Shown here piece after piece: positions 43,134 to 51,391 of a stretch of 64,000 bases of DNA (the stretch's first letter is position 1; each line of letters begins with the position of its first letter). This stretch comes from CAVZBW01 sp963778465 (GTDB lineage Bacteria; Actinomycetota; Acidimicrobiia; Acidimicrobiales; RAAP-2), in NCBI GenBank assembly GCA_963778465.1, contig CAVZUK010000002.1:434001-498000 (forward strand), read 5' to 3'. The position numbers and the translations under genes are program-made. The notes below the pieces were generated by a model that was not told the DNA's origin, made no database searches, and saw nothing but the letters and a program-made list of their open reading frames with translations.

Positions 43134-44381
43134 ATGCGTTCACGCTTTATCAAGGTCTCGATGACTGGCGCCCTGCTGTCGGGGCTCGTCGCAGGGATGG
43201 GGCTGGCCACCACCGCCGCGCCCGCCTCGGCCGCGAACTCGCCGATCACCATCGCCTTCGTCACGTCCCTCACGGGACAGGCTGCGGCAGAGTTCTCGGC
43301 GTCGCCGCAGGCTTTCCTTGCCCGCCTCAGGATGGCCAACGCCCAGGGCGGGGTCAATGGCCACAAGCTGGTCCCAATGATCATCGACGACGAGACGAGC
43401 CCGACCACGGTCGTCACCGGCGTGCAGAACGCGCTCTCCAAGGGGGCCTTCGGCATCGTCTCGGACAGCCCGCTCTTCTTTGCAGCGGCGAAATACCCCA
43501 ACGAAGCGGGCGTTCCCGTCACGGGCGGCAGCTTCGACGGCCCGGAGTGGGGCACGCAGCCCTACGAATCGAACATGTTCGCCTCCGACACTGGCAGCGT
43601 CGACCCCAAGTACCCGGTCAACACCGGCATCGGGGGCTTCCTCAAGGCCAAGGGCGGGACCATCGTCGGCTCCTACGGGTACTCGATCTCGCCATCGTCC
43701 ACCCGCTCGGCGATCGGTACCGCCCAATCGATGGTGCACGCAGGGGGCAAGACCGGCGTGCTCGACACCTCCGTGCCCTTCGGGAGCGTCGAGTTCACCA
43801 ACGCCGCCCTGGTGGCGAAGCAGAACAAGGTCAATGCCGTGTACGCCGGCATGGACAACAACTCCAACTACGCCCTGGCGACGGCCTACCAGCAGGCCGG
43901 CATCAAGCCCAAGGTGGTGGTCTTCCCGACCGGTTACGAGTCCGACGTGATCAATTCGCCGGCCTGGCAGGTGGTCCAGGGCGCCTACTTCGACTCCGAG
44001 TTCCGCCCCTTTGCCCTGCCCAACTCCGGTACGCAGCAGATGCAGGCCGCCATGCAGAAGTACGCTGGCTGGAAGTCCTCGCAGTTCCCCAATTTCTCCC
44101 AGTACGAGGCCTGGTTGGGCGCGGATCTCATGATCAAGGGCCTCCAGCTGGCGGGCAAGAACCCGACCCAGTCCGCGGTCAACAAGGACCTTCGCAACCT
44201 CAAGTCCTACAACGGCAACGGACTGCTGCCCAACCCGATCAACTACTCGACCATCTTCGGGCACGACCTGCCCAAGCTGTGCGGGTGGTACATGCTGGCG
44301 AGCAAGAACGGCTTCACGCCACCGGCGTCCCTGACCTGCGGGACGGACATCCCGGGCACGACGACGGTCTCCGGCTCGTAG
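43134..44381 (+). CDS. ABC transporter substrate-binding protein (branched-chain amino acid type)
   Basis: 415 residues with a Sec signal peptide: basic start MRSRFIK, a hydrophobic stretch and an APASA site, cleavage likely after residue 33. No lipobox cysteine is present, unlike most Gram-positive binding proteins. The mature part begins ITIAFVTSLTGQ and has the periplasmic-binding LivJ/ANF fold (GAFGIVSDSP, GYGYS region, AVYAGMDNN). It delivers a ligand to the divergent LivHM-LivG-LivF importer. GGGGGGG lies just before the ATG. The ligand may be a carboxylate rather than an amino acid. Confidence 0.9.
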   Translation: MRSRFIKVSMTGALLSGLVAGMGLATTAAPASAANSPITIAFVTSLTGQAAAEFSASPQAFLARLRMANAQGGVNGHKLVPMIIDDETSPTTVVTGVQNALSKGAFGIVSDSPLFFAAAKYPNEAGVPVTGGSFDGPEWGTQPYESNMFASDTGSVDPKYPVNTGIGGFLKAKGGTIVGSYGYSISPSSTRSAIGTAQSMVHAGGKTGVLDTSVPFGSVEFTNAALVAKQNKVNAVYAGMDNNSNYALATAYQQAGIKPKVVVFPTGYESDVINSPAWQVVQGAYFDSEFRPFALPNSGTQQMQAAMQKYAGWKSSQFPNFSQYEAWLGADLMIKGLQLAGKNPTQSAVNKDLRNLKSYNGNGLLPNPINYSTIFGHDLPKLCGWYMLASKNGFTPPASLTCGTDIPGTTTVSGS

Positions 44382-44390
44382 GCAGCCCTG

Positions 44391-44416
44391 CTCGGTAGAC
44401 GGCCCAGTCTGCCGGG
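44391..44416. terminator. hairpin between convergent genes
   Basis: A ten-base stem (CTCGGTAGAC with GTCTGCCGGG, two G-U pairs) and a six-base loop lie between the stops of the binding protein and the convergent LLM gene. No U tract. Confidence 0.45.
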
Positions 44417-44423
44417 TCGGACG

Positions 44424-45356
44424 TCAGGAGAGCCGGGGGACCACCTGGTCGGCCAGCAGCTCGAGCGTCCGAGGGTGCGCCCGGTCGTGGGTGAAGAAGA
44501 CGAAGAAACTCACCCCGCGTGAAGCCCTCTCCATGATGCGCTCGGCAACCATGGCCGGGGTGCCGACGTACCCGCCGGCGTCCAGGCCCCAGCCCGGCCC
44601 GCCGAACCGGCGTTCCGCTTTGGCGCGGGCCTCGCTCAGCGAGGCCTCGTCCGCGGCGAGCACCAGCACGGCCTCCTGCGCGGTCCGGACCGAAGCCGGG
44701 TCTCGCCCGATGTGTGCGCACTCCTCGTCGAGGGCCCGCCGGCTGGCCTCCCATCCGGCCAGTCCGTAGGTGGGGACGTTCCACACGTCCGCGTAGCGGG
44801 CCACCAGGGGAAGCGTGCGCCGGGGCCCGACCCCCCCGACGTGGATCGGCGGCCGCGGCCGCTGGAGGGGTGCGGGCAGGTTGGGAAGCTCGGCCACCCG
44901 GTAGTGGTCGCCCTCGAAGCTCGTGGGCTCACCGCTGAACATCTTGGTCAGGATCTCGAGCGCCTCGCCGAGCCGGCCGGACCGCTCGGCGAAGCTGCCC
45001 CACTCGAGGCCGGCCTCCTCGTGCTCGACCTGGACCGACCCGCTGCCGATCCCGAGCTCGAGCCGCCCGCCGCTCAGGACGTCGAGCGTGCTCGCCATCT
45101 TGGCGAGGAGCGCCGGGTGCCGGAAGTTGTTGCAGAGCACGAGATGCCCGACACGCAGCCGGGTGGTCTGGGCGAGGACATAGCTGGCGAGCGTCCAGGC
45201 CTCGAAGGAGGGCAGCGCTGGCAGTCCCGGGCTGTAGAGGTGGTCGTAGAACCACAGGGAGTGGAAGCCGAGCTCCTCGGCGATCCTCGCCCGGTCGATG
45301 ATCTCCTCGAAGGGGAGGGAGACCTGGGGGGCGTAGATGCCGATCTCGATGCTCAC
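44424..45356 (-). CDS. LLM class F420/flavin-dependent oxidoreductase
   Basis: 310-residue luciferase-like barrel: EIGIYAPQVSLPFEEIIDRA start, GFHSLWFYDH, RLRVGHLVLCNNFRHP, GGRLELGIGSGS and PPIHVGGVGPRR, all typical of the actinobacterial F420-dependent branch. It probably oxidises or reduces an organic substrate with F420 or FMN. GTG at 45356 has GGAGGGTGG before it, which decides the start. Third of three - strand genes led by the LLM at 46178, divergent from TetR. Confidence 0.85.
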   Translation of the reverse strand: MSIEIGIYAPQVSLPFEEIIDRARIAEELGFHSLWFYDHLYSPGLPALPSFEAWTLASYVLAQTTRLRVGHLVLCNNFRHPALLAKMASTLDVLSGGRLELGIGSGSVQVEHEEAGLEWGSFAERSGRLGEALEILTKMFSGEPTSFEGDHYRVAELPNLPAPLQRPRPPIHVGGVGPRRTLPLVARYADVWNVPTYGLAGWEASRRALDEECAHIGRDPASVRTAQEAVLVLAADEASLSEARAKAERRFGGPGWGLDAGGYVGTPAMVAERIMERASRGVSFFVFFTHDRAHPRTLELLADQVVPRLS

Positions 45357-45378
45357 CGTCCACCCTCCGGGTGGGTGC

Positions 45379-46170
45379 TCATCGGCCGCCCTTGGGGTCG
45401 ACGCGCGCCATGATCCGTGCCGCCAGGCGATCGCCGTTCCCGGTGTCACGCACCTCGACGCGCACATGGTCGTCGCCGGCCGCGACCGCGGTCGCCCGCG
45501 CCGGGCCGAACCGCACCGTCGTCAGGTAACGGGTGTCGAGGTCGAGCACCCGCCGACGGGTCAGGGACTCCGCCGCGAGCTCGCCCAGGAGGGCGACGAT
45601 GCCCCCCTGGAGCGCCCCCGACGCCTGCGCCAGGAACGGGCCGTGCTCGATCTCGACGACGCCGCGCGCCACCTCGCTGGCCCCGACGTGCTCGGCGATC
45701 GGCGCGTCCAGGGATCCCGTGGTGTGCATGCCGGCCATCGTCACGGGTGCGACGTCCTGGGGGCGCGGCGACGGCATGAAGGTCAGGTAGCTGACGGCCA
45801 CCAGGGAGCCGGAGCGGCCGTCCGTGAAGTCCACCTCCGTCGCGACGGTGTTGCGCCCCACCTTCAAGATGCGGCTCTTGGCCCAGAGCCGCTCGCCCAC
45901 CGGCGAGAGGGTGCGTACGTCGATGTCCAGGGTGAGCGGGAGGCGGGGAGCGGTGGCGGCGTTGGCGGGCAGGCCGGCAACGACGTCCGCGATCGTCGCG
46001 AGGATCGCCGGGCGCACCACCCTCGAGCCCGGTGCGAGCACGTAGGGGGAGACCACCAGCTCGCCTTCCATCCCCGGACCGTCCTCGACGACGTCGCAGT
46101 GGAAGTCGAGGTCGTTGATGAAGGTCTTGGTGCCGTCGGGGTCCGGCATCGTCTTCGGCTCGGTCTCCAT
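45379..46170 (-). CDS. double-hotdog PaaI-like thioesterase family protein
   Basis: 263 residues forming two hotdog domains in tandem, about 15-135 and 160-262. The first has RPAILATIADVVAG, the second ASGALQGGIVALLGELAAES, where thioesterases of this type place the active-site helix. It may hydrolyse acyl-CoA. ATG at 46170, seven bases after the LLM stop (46178), so translation is coupled; the next LLM gene follows by 22 bases. Substrate not evident. Confidence 0.75.
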   Translation of the reverse strand: METEPKTMPDPDGTKTFINDLDFHCDVVEDGPGMEGELVVSPYVLAPGSRVVRPAILATIADVVAGLPANAATAPRLPLTLDIDVRTLSPVGERLWAKSRILKVGRNTVATEVDFTDGRSGSLVAVSYLTFMPSPRPQDVAPVTMAGMHTTGSLDAPIAEHVGASEVARGVVEIEHGPFLAQASGALQGGIVALLGELAAESLTRRRVLDLDTRYLTTVRFGPARATAVAAGDDHVRVEVRDTGNGDRLAARIMARVDPKGGR

Positions 46171-46177
46171 CTCGCCC

Positions 46178-47062
46178 CTACCCCTGGCGTGCGTCCCTCG
46201 GGGGGGACACCGGCAGCTCGCTCGCCGCGGGGAGGACCTCGTCGGCGAACCGCCGGAGGCCCTCGAGCGCGTCCTTGGTGCTCTGCCACGGCCGGACGAG
46301 GGCGCGCCCCACGCCGGCCTCCGCGCACCGGCGGAGCCCCTCCAGGGTGGGCTCGCCCGCTCCGATGGTGATCTCCACGTCGCCGGGCCGGCCCGCCTCC
46401 TCCCGCAGTTGGGCCATGCGGGCCGCCTCCGGCGGGATCTGGTCCACCGTGTGGTTCATCGGGATCCAACCGTCCCCGAGCAGGGCTGCCCGGCGGAGGG
46501 CGGCCGGCCCGTCACCGCCGATGTGGAGCGGCGGCCAGGGCGAGTGGACGGGCTTGGGCTCGAACTTGACCGGTCCGAAGTCGAAGAATTCTCCGTGGTG
46601 CTCGATGACCTCGTCCGACCAGAGCCGCTGGCACACCTCGATCGCCTCGTCCACGCGCCGGCCGCGGGTGGCGAAGTCGAGGCCCACGGCCTCCCATTCG
46701 GCCTCGAGCCAGCTCGCGCCGATGCCGAACTCGACACGGCCCTGCGAGACCACGTCGAGGGTGGTCACGGCCCGGGCCACCGAGAAGGGGTGTCGGAGGC
46801 CGATGTTGTAGACCTGGGTCCCGAAGTGGATCCGGTCTGTCTGCCCGGCCAGGAACCCGAGGTACGTGAACACGTCGAACACCGGGATCTCCGGCGGGAT
46901 CGGCGGGTGGTCCGAGCCGGCGTAGGGGCTGCCGCCCATCTGCATCGGGATGACGAGGTGCTCGGGCATCCACACGGAGTCGTATCCGAGCCGGTCCGCC
47001 TCCCTGGTGGCCTCAGCCCAGATGCTCGGCCGCAGCATTCCGAGCGAGATGCCGATCTTCAC
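46178..47062 (-). CDS. LLM class F420-dependent oxidoreductase
   Basis: 294-residue luciferase-like protein: KIGISLGMLRPS start, YDSVWMPEHL, HFGTQVYNIGLRHP, GRVEFGIGASW and PPLHIGGDGP. The pattern is that of actinobacterial F420-dependent oxidoreductases. GTG at 47062 follows AAGGGTG. First gene of a three-gene operon with the double-hotdog protein and a second LLM, divergent from the TetR gene, with an 11-base repeat and the TetR operator candidate in the intervening 89 bases. Confidence 0.87.
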   Translation of the reverse strand: MKIGISLGMLRPSIWAEATREADRLGYDSVWMPEHLVIPMQMGGSPYAGSDHPPIPPEIPVFDVFTYLGFLAGQTDRIHFGTQVYNIGLRHPFSVARAVTTLDVVSQGRVEFGIGASWLEAEWEAVGLDFATRGRRVDEAIEVCQRLWSDEVIEHHGEFFDFGPVKFEPKPVHSPWPPLHIGGDGPAALRRAALLGDGWIPMNHTVDQIPPEAARMAQLREEAGRPGDVEITIGAGEPTLEGLRRCAEAGVGRALVRPWQSTKDALEGLRRFADEVLPAASELPVSPPRDARQG

Positions 47063-47074
47063 GAGATCACCCTT

Positions 47075-47096
47075 TCGTCACCGTCTCGTCACCGTC
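47075..47096 (-). repeat. tandem 11-base direct repeat in the LLM operon leader
   Basis: TCGTCACCGTC occurs twice head to tail (47075-47085, 47086-47096), one helical turn apart, just upstream of the ribosome site of the LLM gene. It could be a binding site for a regulator or a leader element; nothing else supports a function. Confidence 0.5.
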
Positions 47097-47141
47097 GCCC
47101 CCCCGACGGGCCGGTGCGACTCGGTCAGACAGTATGTATGT

Positions 47142-47160
47142 TTGATACGCCATGTATCAA
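47142..47160 (+). promoter_or_regulatory. 19-base perfect palindrome over the TetR start codon
   Basis: TTGATAC-GCCAT-GTATCAA has seven-base arms and a five-base spacer; the ATG of the TetR gene begins in the spacer at 47152. The size and form fit a TetR-family operator, implying autoregulation and control of the divergent LLM operon. The upstream TATGTT (47137-47142) may be the -10 of a leaderless TetR transcript, adjoining the palindrome. Confidence 0.7.
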
Positions 47161-48003
47161 CACCGGGGGGAGACCGGTGGCCGCCGGGCCGCACACGTCG
47201 AGGACACGCGCCGTGCCCTGCTCGACGCAGCCCGCGAGGAGTTCGCGACGAACGGGTTCCAGGCGACCCGGACGGAGGTCATCGTCCAGCGCGCCGGGCT
47301 CACGCGGGGTGCGCTGTACCACCACTTTCGGGACAAGGAGGACCTCTTCCGGGAGGTCTTCGAGGAGGTGTCGGCGGAGGTCGTCCCGCGGCTGTTCCGC
47401 CGGTCGACCGATCCGGACGCCGACGCCTGGTCCCTCTTCCTTGCGAACAGCGAGATCTACCTCGACGCGGCCTCGCGCAACCGCGCCTACCGCCAGATCG
47501 TGCTCATCGACGGCCCGGCGGTCATGGGCTGGCGCCACTGGTCCGAGCGCGGCAGCGGTCCCACCGGGGCCATCGTCGACTACCTCGTCCAGGGCGTCGA
47601 GCAGGGCGTCCTCGATCCACTGCCCGTCGAGCCGCTCGCCCACCTGCTGTGGTCGCTCGGCGTCGGCTCCGCGATGTATGTGGCGCACGCCGACGACCCG
47701 GTCTCGGCGCGACGCGAGATCGGCATGTGCAACGACCGGCTCCTGGCGGGGCTGGCCACCGGCGGCGGCGGGACCGCCCGGTCCAAGAGCGCAAGACGAA
47801 AGACCAACCGCACAGGAGGTGCAGAGAACGATGGCGTGGGACTTCTCGACGGAACCGGAGTTCGGGGAAAAGCTGGACTGGGCGCGCGAGTTCGTCGCCG
47901 AGAGGATCGAGCCCCTGGATCTCCTGTACCCGCACCGCCAGTTCCACCCGCTCGACGACGAGCTGCGGCCCATCGTCGATCCGATGAAGCAGGAGGTGCG
48001 TGA
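47152..48003 (+). CDS. TetR/AcrR family transcriptional regulator with run-on C-terminus
   Basis: The N-terminal DNA-binding domain is clear: DTRRALLDAAREEFATNGF, then TEVIVQRAGLTRGALYHHF, DKEDLF. The ligand domain extends to about residue 205, the normal family length. The frame then stays open for 78 more residues of Arg/Pro/Ala-rich, non-family sequence and ends 173 bases inside the acyl-CoA dehydrogenase gene. So either the stop was lost or the genes truly overlap. ATG at 47152 has no Shine-Dalgarno and lies in its own operator candidate. Likely repressor of itself and the LLM operon. Confidence 0.85.
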   Translation: MYQHRGETGGRRAAHVEDTRRALLDAAREEFATNGFQATRTEVIVQRAGLTRGALYHHFRDKEDLFREVFEEVSAEVVPRLFRRSTDPDADAWSLFLANSEIYLDAASRNRAYRQIVLIDGPAVMGWRHWSERGSGPTGAIVDYLVQGVEQGVLDPLPVEPLAHLLWSLGVGSAMYVAHADDPVSARREIGMCNDRLLAGLATGGGGTARSKSARRKTNRTGGAENDGVGLLDGTGVRGKAGLGARVRRREDRAPGSPVPAPPVPPARRRAAAHRRSDEAGGA

Positions 48004-49132
48004 CCACGACCTCTGGGCCTCGCACCTCGGGCCGGAGCTCGGCGGCAAGGGCTACGGCCAGCTCAAGTTGGCCCTGCTCAACGAGATCCTGGGGGTCTCC
48101 AGCTGGGCCCCCATCGTCTTCGGCACGCAGGCACCCGACACCGGGAACGCGGAGATCATCGCCCACTACGGGACCGACGAGCAGAAGGAGCGCTACCTCC
48201 AGCCGCTGCTCAACGGCGAGGTCTTCTCCTGCTACTCCATGACCGAGCCCCAGGCCGGCTCGGACCCCCAGCAGTTCACCACCCGGGCGGTGCGCGACGG
48301 CGACGAGTGGGTGATCAGCGGCTGGAAGTTCTTCTCCTCCAACGCCCGCACCTCGGCGTTCCTCATCGTCATGGCCATCACCGACCCCGACGTCAGCGTG
48401 TACCAGGGCGCGTCCATGTTCCTCGTGCCCACGGACACGCCGGGCGTGGACATCGTCCGCAACGTCGGGCTCGGCGGCGAGCGCGAGGACGAGGGCATGC
48501 ACGCGCTGATCCACTACAACGACGTGCGCGTTCCGGCGGACGGCCTGCTCGGTGGGGAGGGCCAGGCGTTCGCGATCGCCCAGACCCGGCTCGGCGGCGG
48601 GCGGGTCCACCACGCCATGCGCTCCGTGGCCACCTGCCAGCGGGCCCTGGACCTTCTCTGCGAGCGGGTGCTCAGCCGGGAGACTCAGGGCAGCCTCCTG
48701 GCCCGCAAGCAATTCATCCAGGGCGACATCGCCGACTCCTACGCCGAGCTCCAGCAGTTCCGGCTCCTCGTCCTCTTCACCGCCTGGGAGATCGACCAGT
48801 ACAAGGACTACCGGCGTACCCGCAAGAACATCGCCGCCATCAAGGCGCTCACCCCCAAGGTGGTCCACGACGCGGTCTGGCGCGCCATGCACGCCCACGG
48901 CGCGCTCGGCGTCTCCAACGAGATGCCCCTCGCCGGGATGTGGATGATGGCGCCGATCATGAGCGTGGTCGACGGACCGACCGAGGTCCACAAGGTGACC
49001 GTGGCGCGGGAGGTGCTCAAGGGCTACGAGCCCTCGCCGGGCCTGTGGCCGACGGCCCACCTTCCGGCGAAGAAGGACGAGGCGCGCAAGAAGCTGGCGG
49101 CCTACGTCGAGCACGTCGTTGGCAACTCCTGA
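47831..49132 (+). CDS. acyl-CoA dehydrogenase family protein
   Basis: 433 residues in the flavin acyl-CoA dehydrogenase family: EFVAERIEPLD start, GPELGGKGYGQLK, SMTEPQAGSDPQQF, ISGWKFFSSNAR, and MWMMAPIMSVVDGPTEVHK near the end. This longer, C-terminally basic type occurs in actinobacterial degradation clusters. The ATG at 47831 is set by a strong AGGAGGT (47814-47820). Preceded by a short stretch of lower GC, the natural gap after TetR. It is followed 14 bases later by a quinone-oxidoreductase-like gene, probably one operon. Confidence 0.9.
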   Translation: MAWDFSTEPEFGEKLDWAREFVAERIEPLDLLYPHRQFHPLDDELRPIVDPMKQEVRDHDLWASHLGPELGGKGYGQLKLALLNEILGVSSWAPIVFGTQAPDTGNAEIIAHYGTDEQKERYLQPLLNGEVFSCYSMTEPQAGSDPQQFTTRAVRDGDEWVISGWKFFSSNARTSAFLIVMAITDPDVSVYQGASMFLVPTDTPGVDIVRNVGLGGEREDEGMHALIHYNDVRVPADGLLGGEGQAFAIAQTRLGGGRVHHAMRSVATCQRALDLLCERVLSRETQGSLLARKQFIQGDIADSYAELQQFRLLVLFTAWEIDQYKDYRRTRKNIAAIKALTPKVVHDAVWRAMHAHGALGVSNEMPLAGMWMMAPIMSVVDGPTEVHKVTVAREVLKGYEPSPGLWPTAHLPAKKDEARKKLAAYVEHVVGNS

Positions 49133-49146
49133 GGGCGGGCGCCGAC

Positions 49147-50124
49147 GTGCGTGCGCTTCGCTGTAACGAGTACGGGACGCCGAGTGGCCTCGGCGTCGAG
49201 GAGATCGAAGATCCCGAGCCGTCCGAGGGGAGGGCGGTCGTGGACGTGGCCGCGGCGGCGCTCAACTTCTCGGACGTGCTGTTGGTGGCCGACCGCTACC
49301 AGGTGCACGCTCCCGTCCCCTTCACCCCGGGGAGCGAGTTCGCCGGCACCGTTCGGGCGCTCGGGGCGGGGGTGGCGGGCCTCGCGGTGGGCGACCGGGT
49401 GATGGGAGCCACCCTGTTCGGGGCCTTCGCCGAGCAGGTCGAGGTCTCGGCGGCGGGACTTCAACCGGTCCCGCCGGGCATCGACCTGCCGACCGCCGCC
49501 GCCTTCGGCGTGGCCTACCGCACGGCCTACCACGCCCTGCGCAGCGTCGCGCTGGTCGAGGAGGGTGAGTGGGTGGTCGTCCTCGGGGCCGCCGGTGGCG
49601 TCGGGCTCGCCGCGGTCGAGCTCGCCACGTTGCTCGGTGCGAGGGTGGTGGCGGCCGCCTCGACCCCCGAGAAGCTCGAGGTCTGTCGCGCCAAGGGCGC
49701 CGTCGGTCTCATCGACTACACGCGCGAGGACCTGAAGCAGCGCATCCGCGACCTGACGGGCGCAGGCGCGGACGTCGTGATCGACCCCGTCGGCGGGCCG
49801 AGCGCAGAGGCGTCGCTGCGGGCGCTGCGCTGGAGGGGCCGCTTCGTCTCGTTGGGCTTCACCTCGGGGGAGATCCCCCGGATACCGCTCAACCTGGTGC
49901 TGCTCAAGGGCGTGGTGGTGACCGGGTTCGCCATCGAGGGCCTGGCCCGCAACCAGCCCGACGACGTCGCCCGGGACATGAGGGAGCTGGCCGAGCTGCT
50001 CGCCTCGGGGCGCGCCTCTCCCCACATCTGCGGCCGGGTGCCGCTCGAGGAGGCCCCCGCGGCCATGAGCGCGATGGCCCAGCGGCAGGTGACGGGAAAG
50101 TTCCTCATCGTGCCCGGCCGTTGA
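49147..50124 (+). CDS. zinc-free alcohol dehydrogenase/NADPH:quinone oxidoreductase family
   Basis: 325 residues of the medium-chain dehydrogenase superfamily, quinone-reductase branch: VRALRCNEYGTPSGL start, PGSEFAGTVRALG, AAYRTAYHAL-type segment and the NADPH loop GAAGGVGLAAVEL. The catalytic-zinc cysteine and histidine of alcohol dehydrogenases are lacking, as normal for this branch. GTG start 14 bases after the acyl-CoA dehydrogenase stop. It could reduce an enoyl or enone intermediate. Confidence 0.9.
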   Translation: MRALRCNEYGTPSGLGVEEIEDPEPSEGRAVVDVAAAALNFSDVLLVADRYQVHAPVPFTPGSEFAGTVRALGAGVAGLAVGDRVMGATLFGAFAEQVEVSAAGLQPVPPGIDLPTAAAFGVAYRTAYHALRSVALVEEGEWVVVLGAAGGVGLAAVELATLLGARVVAAASTPEKLEVCRAKGAVGLIDYTREDLKQRIRDLTGAGADVVIDPVGGPSAEASLRALRWRGRFVSLGFTSGEIPRIPLNLVLLKGVVVTGFAIEGLARNQPDDVARDMRELAELLASGRASPHICGRVPLEEAPAAMSAMAQRQVTGKFLIVPGR

Positions 50125-50155
50125 GGGCTCCCGGAGCGCGCGTGCGGGCGACCGG

Positions 50156-50161
50156 TACGAT
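50156..50161 (+). promoter_or_regulatory. -10-like TACGAT before a leaderless start
   Basis: GGTACGAT lies nine bases before the ATG at 50171, and no Shine-Dalgarno sequence lies between. This suggests transcription starting at or next to the start codon. Confidence 0.4.
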
Positions 50162-50170
50162 CGGACGCCG

Positions 50171-51382
50171 ATGGTGAAGCTGCCGATCATCGACGCCGAC
50201 GGCCACGTGATGGAGCCCTTCGCGCTGTGGCAGGAGCGCCTCCCCCGTGCGTACCGCGAGCTGGCGTGGAGCCGCAGCTTGGGCGACGGGCGAGAGACGA
50301 TCAGGTTCGCTGGCCGCGCGACGGGCTTCGAGTGGAGCATCGGATCCCTCTGCACGCCGGGCGGGCTGAGCCGCCAGGGTCGGCTCGACATCGACCTCGA
50401 CACCGAGGTGGATCCCGGCGTGCACGACCCGACGCGCCGGCTCGAGCTCATGGATGCCCAGGGCATCGCGGTGAGCGTCCTGTTCCCGACGATGACCCTC
50501 GGGCTCGACGACCTGCCGGACCAGGGGTTCGCCAACGCCTCGGCCCGCGCCTACAACGAGTGGATCGAGGAGTTCTGCTCGGCCGACCCCGCCCGGCTGC
50601 GCTGGGCCGCCGTGCTCCCGCTGGCCGACCTCGGCTGGGCCGCCGACGAGCTCGACCGGACGATCGAGGCGGGGGCCACGACGGTCATGCTGTCGCCGAT
50701 ACCGACCCCGGGTGGCCAGTCCCTCGGCCACCCCGACGTCGACGCCGTCTGGGCCAGGCTGGTGGAGGCGGGAATGCCGGCGGTGGTGCACGCGTCCAAT
50801 CCGGCCAGCCCGACGCTCGGCCTGGTCCGCCACCTCGCCAACCGTGCCCAGTGGCAGATGGGGGTCCCCATCCAGCTCCAGCTGGCGGTCATGCACGTGA
50901 TCGACGGCGGGGTGCTCGAGCGCTTCCCGGAGCTGCGCATCGGCTTCTTCGAGGGCGACGTCGGATGGTTGGCCCACTGGCTCGGCCGCCTCGACGAGAC
51001 GTACGCCAAGATGGCGCTCGTCTCGGGCGAGCGCCGGCGCGGGGCGCTCCGACAGTTTCAGGACCAGTGCGTCATCTCCGGTGAGCCGGCCGACGCCGGG
51101 CTGGCCCTCACGGTCGCCACGGTCGGGGCCGACCGGGTCCTCTGGGCCAGCGACTGGCCCCACCAGGACGGGGCGTGGCCCGATCCCGTGGAGATCCTGA
51201 GGGACCGCCCGGATCTGACCGACGCCGACAAGCGGGCCGTCTTCGTGGAGGGGCCCGCCCGCTTCTACGGCGTCGACCTTGCTCGGCTGCTCGCGCACCT
51301 CGGGCCCGGTTGGAGCCTGGACGCCCCGATCGCCGAGCTGGGCGGCATGCTGGCGGCGACCCGGCGCGCCGTGTCCGCCTAG
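50171..51382 (+). CDS. amidohydrolase family 2 protein
   Basis: 403-residue ACMSD-like amidohydrolase: IIDADGHVMEPF at the N-terminus, VVHASNPAS histidine strand, GFFEGDVGWLA, and WASDWPHQDGAWP with the late aspartate. No ribosome site precedes the ATG; a TACGAT nine bases upstream suggests a leaderless message. It leads a tightly spaced + strand operon with a D-aminoacylase-like gene, DUF2889 and another amidohydrolase. Confidence 0.85.
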   Translation: MVKLPIIDADGHVMEPFALWQERLPRAYRELAWSRSLGDGRETIRFAGRATGFEWSIGSLCTPGGLSRQGRLDIDLDTEVDPGVHDPTRRLELMDAQGIAVSVLFPTMTLGLDDLPDQGFANASARAYNEWIEEFCSADPARLRWAAVLPLADLGWAADELDRTIEAGATTVMLSPIPTPGGQSLGHPDVDAVWARLVEAGMPAVVHASNPASPTLGLVRHLANRAQWQMGVPIQLQLAVMHVIDGGVLERFPELRIGFFEGDVGWLAHWLGRLDETYAKMALVSGERRRGALRQFQDQCVISGEPADAGLALTVATVGADRVLWASDWPHQDGAWPDPVEILRDRPDLTDADKRAVFVEGPARFYGVDLARLLAHLGPGWSLDAPIAELGGMLAATRRAVSA

Positions 51383-51391
51383 GAGCGAGTG

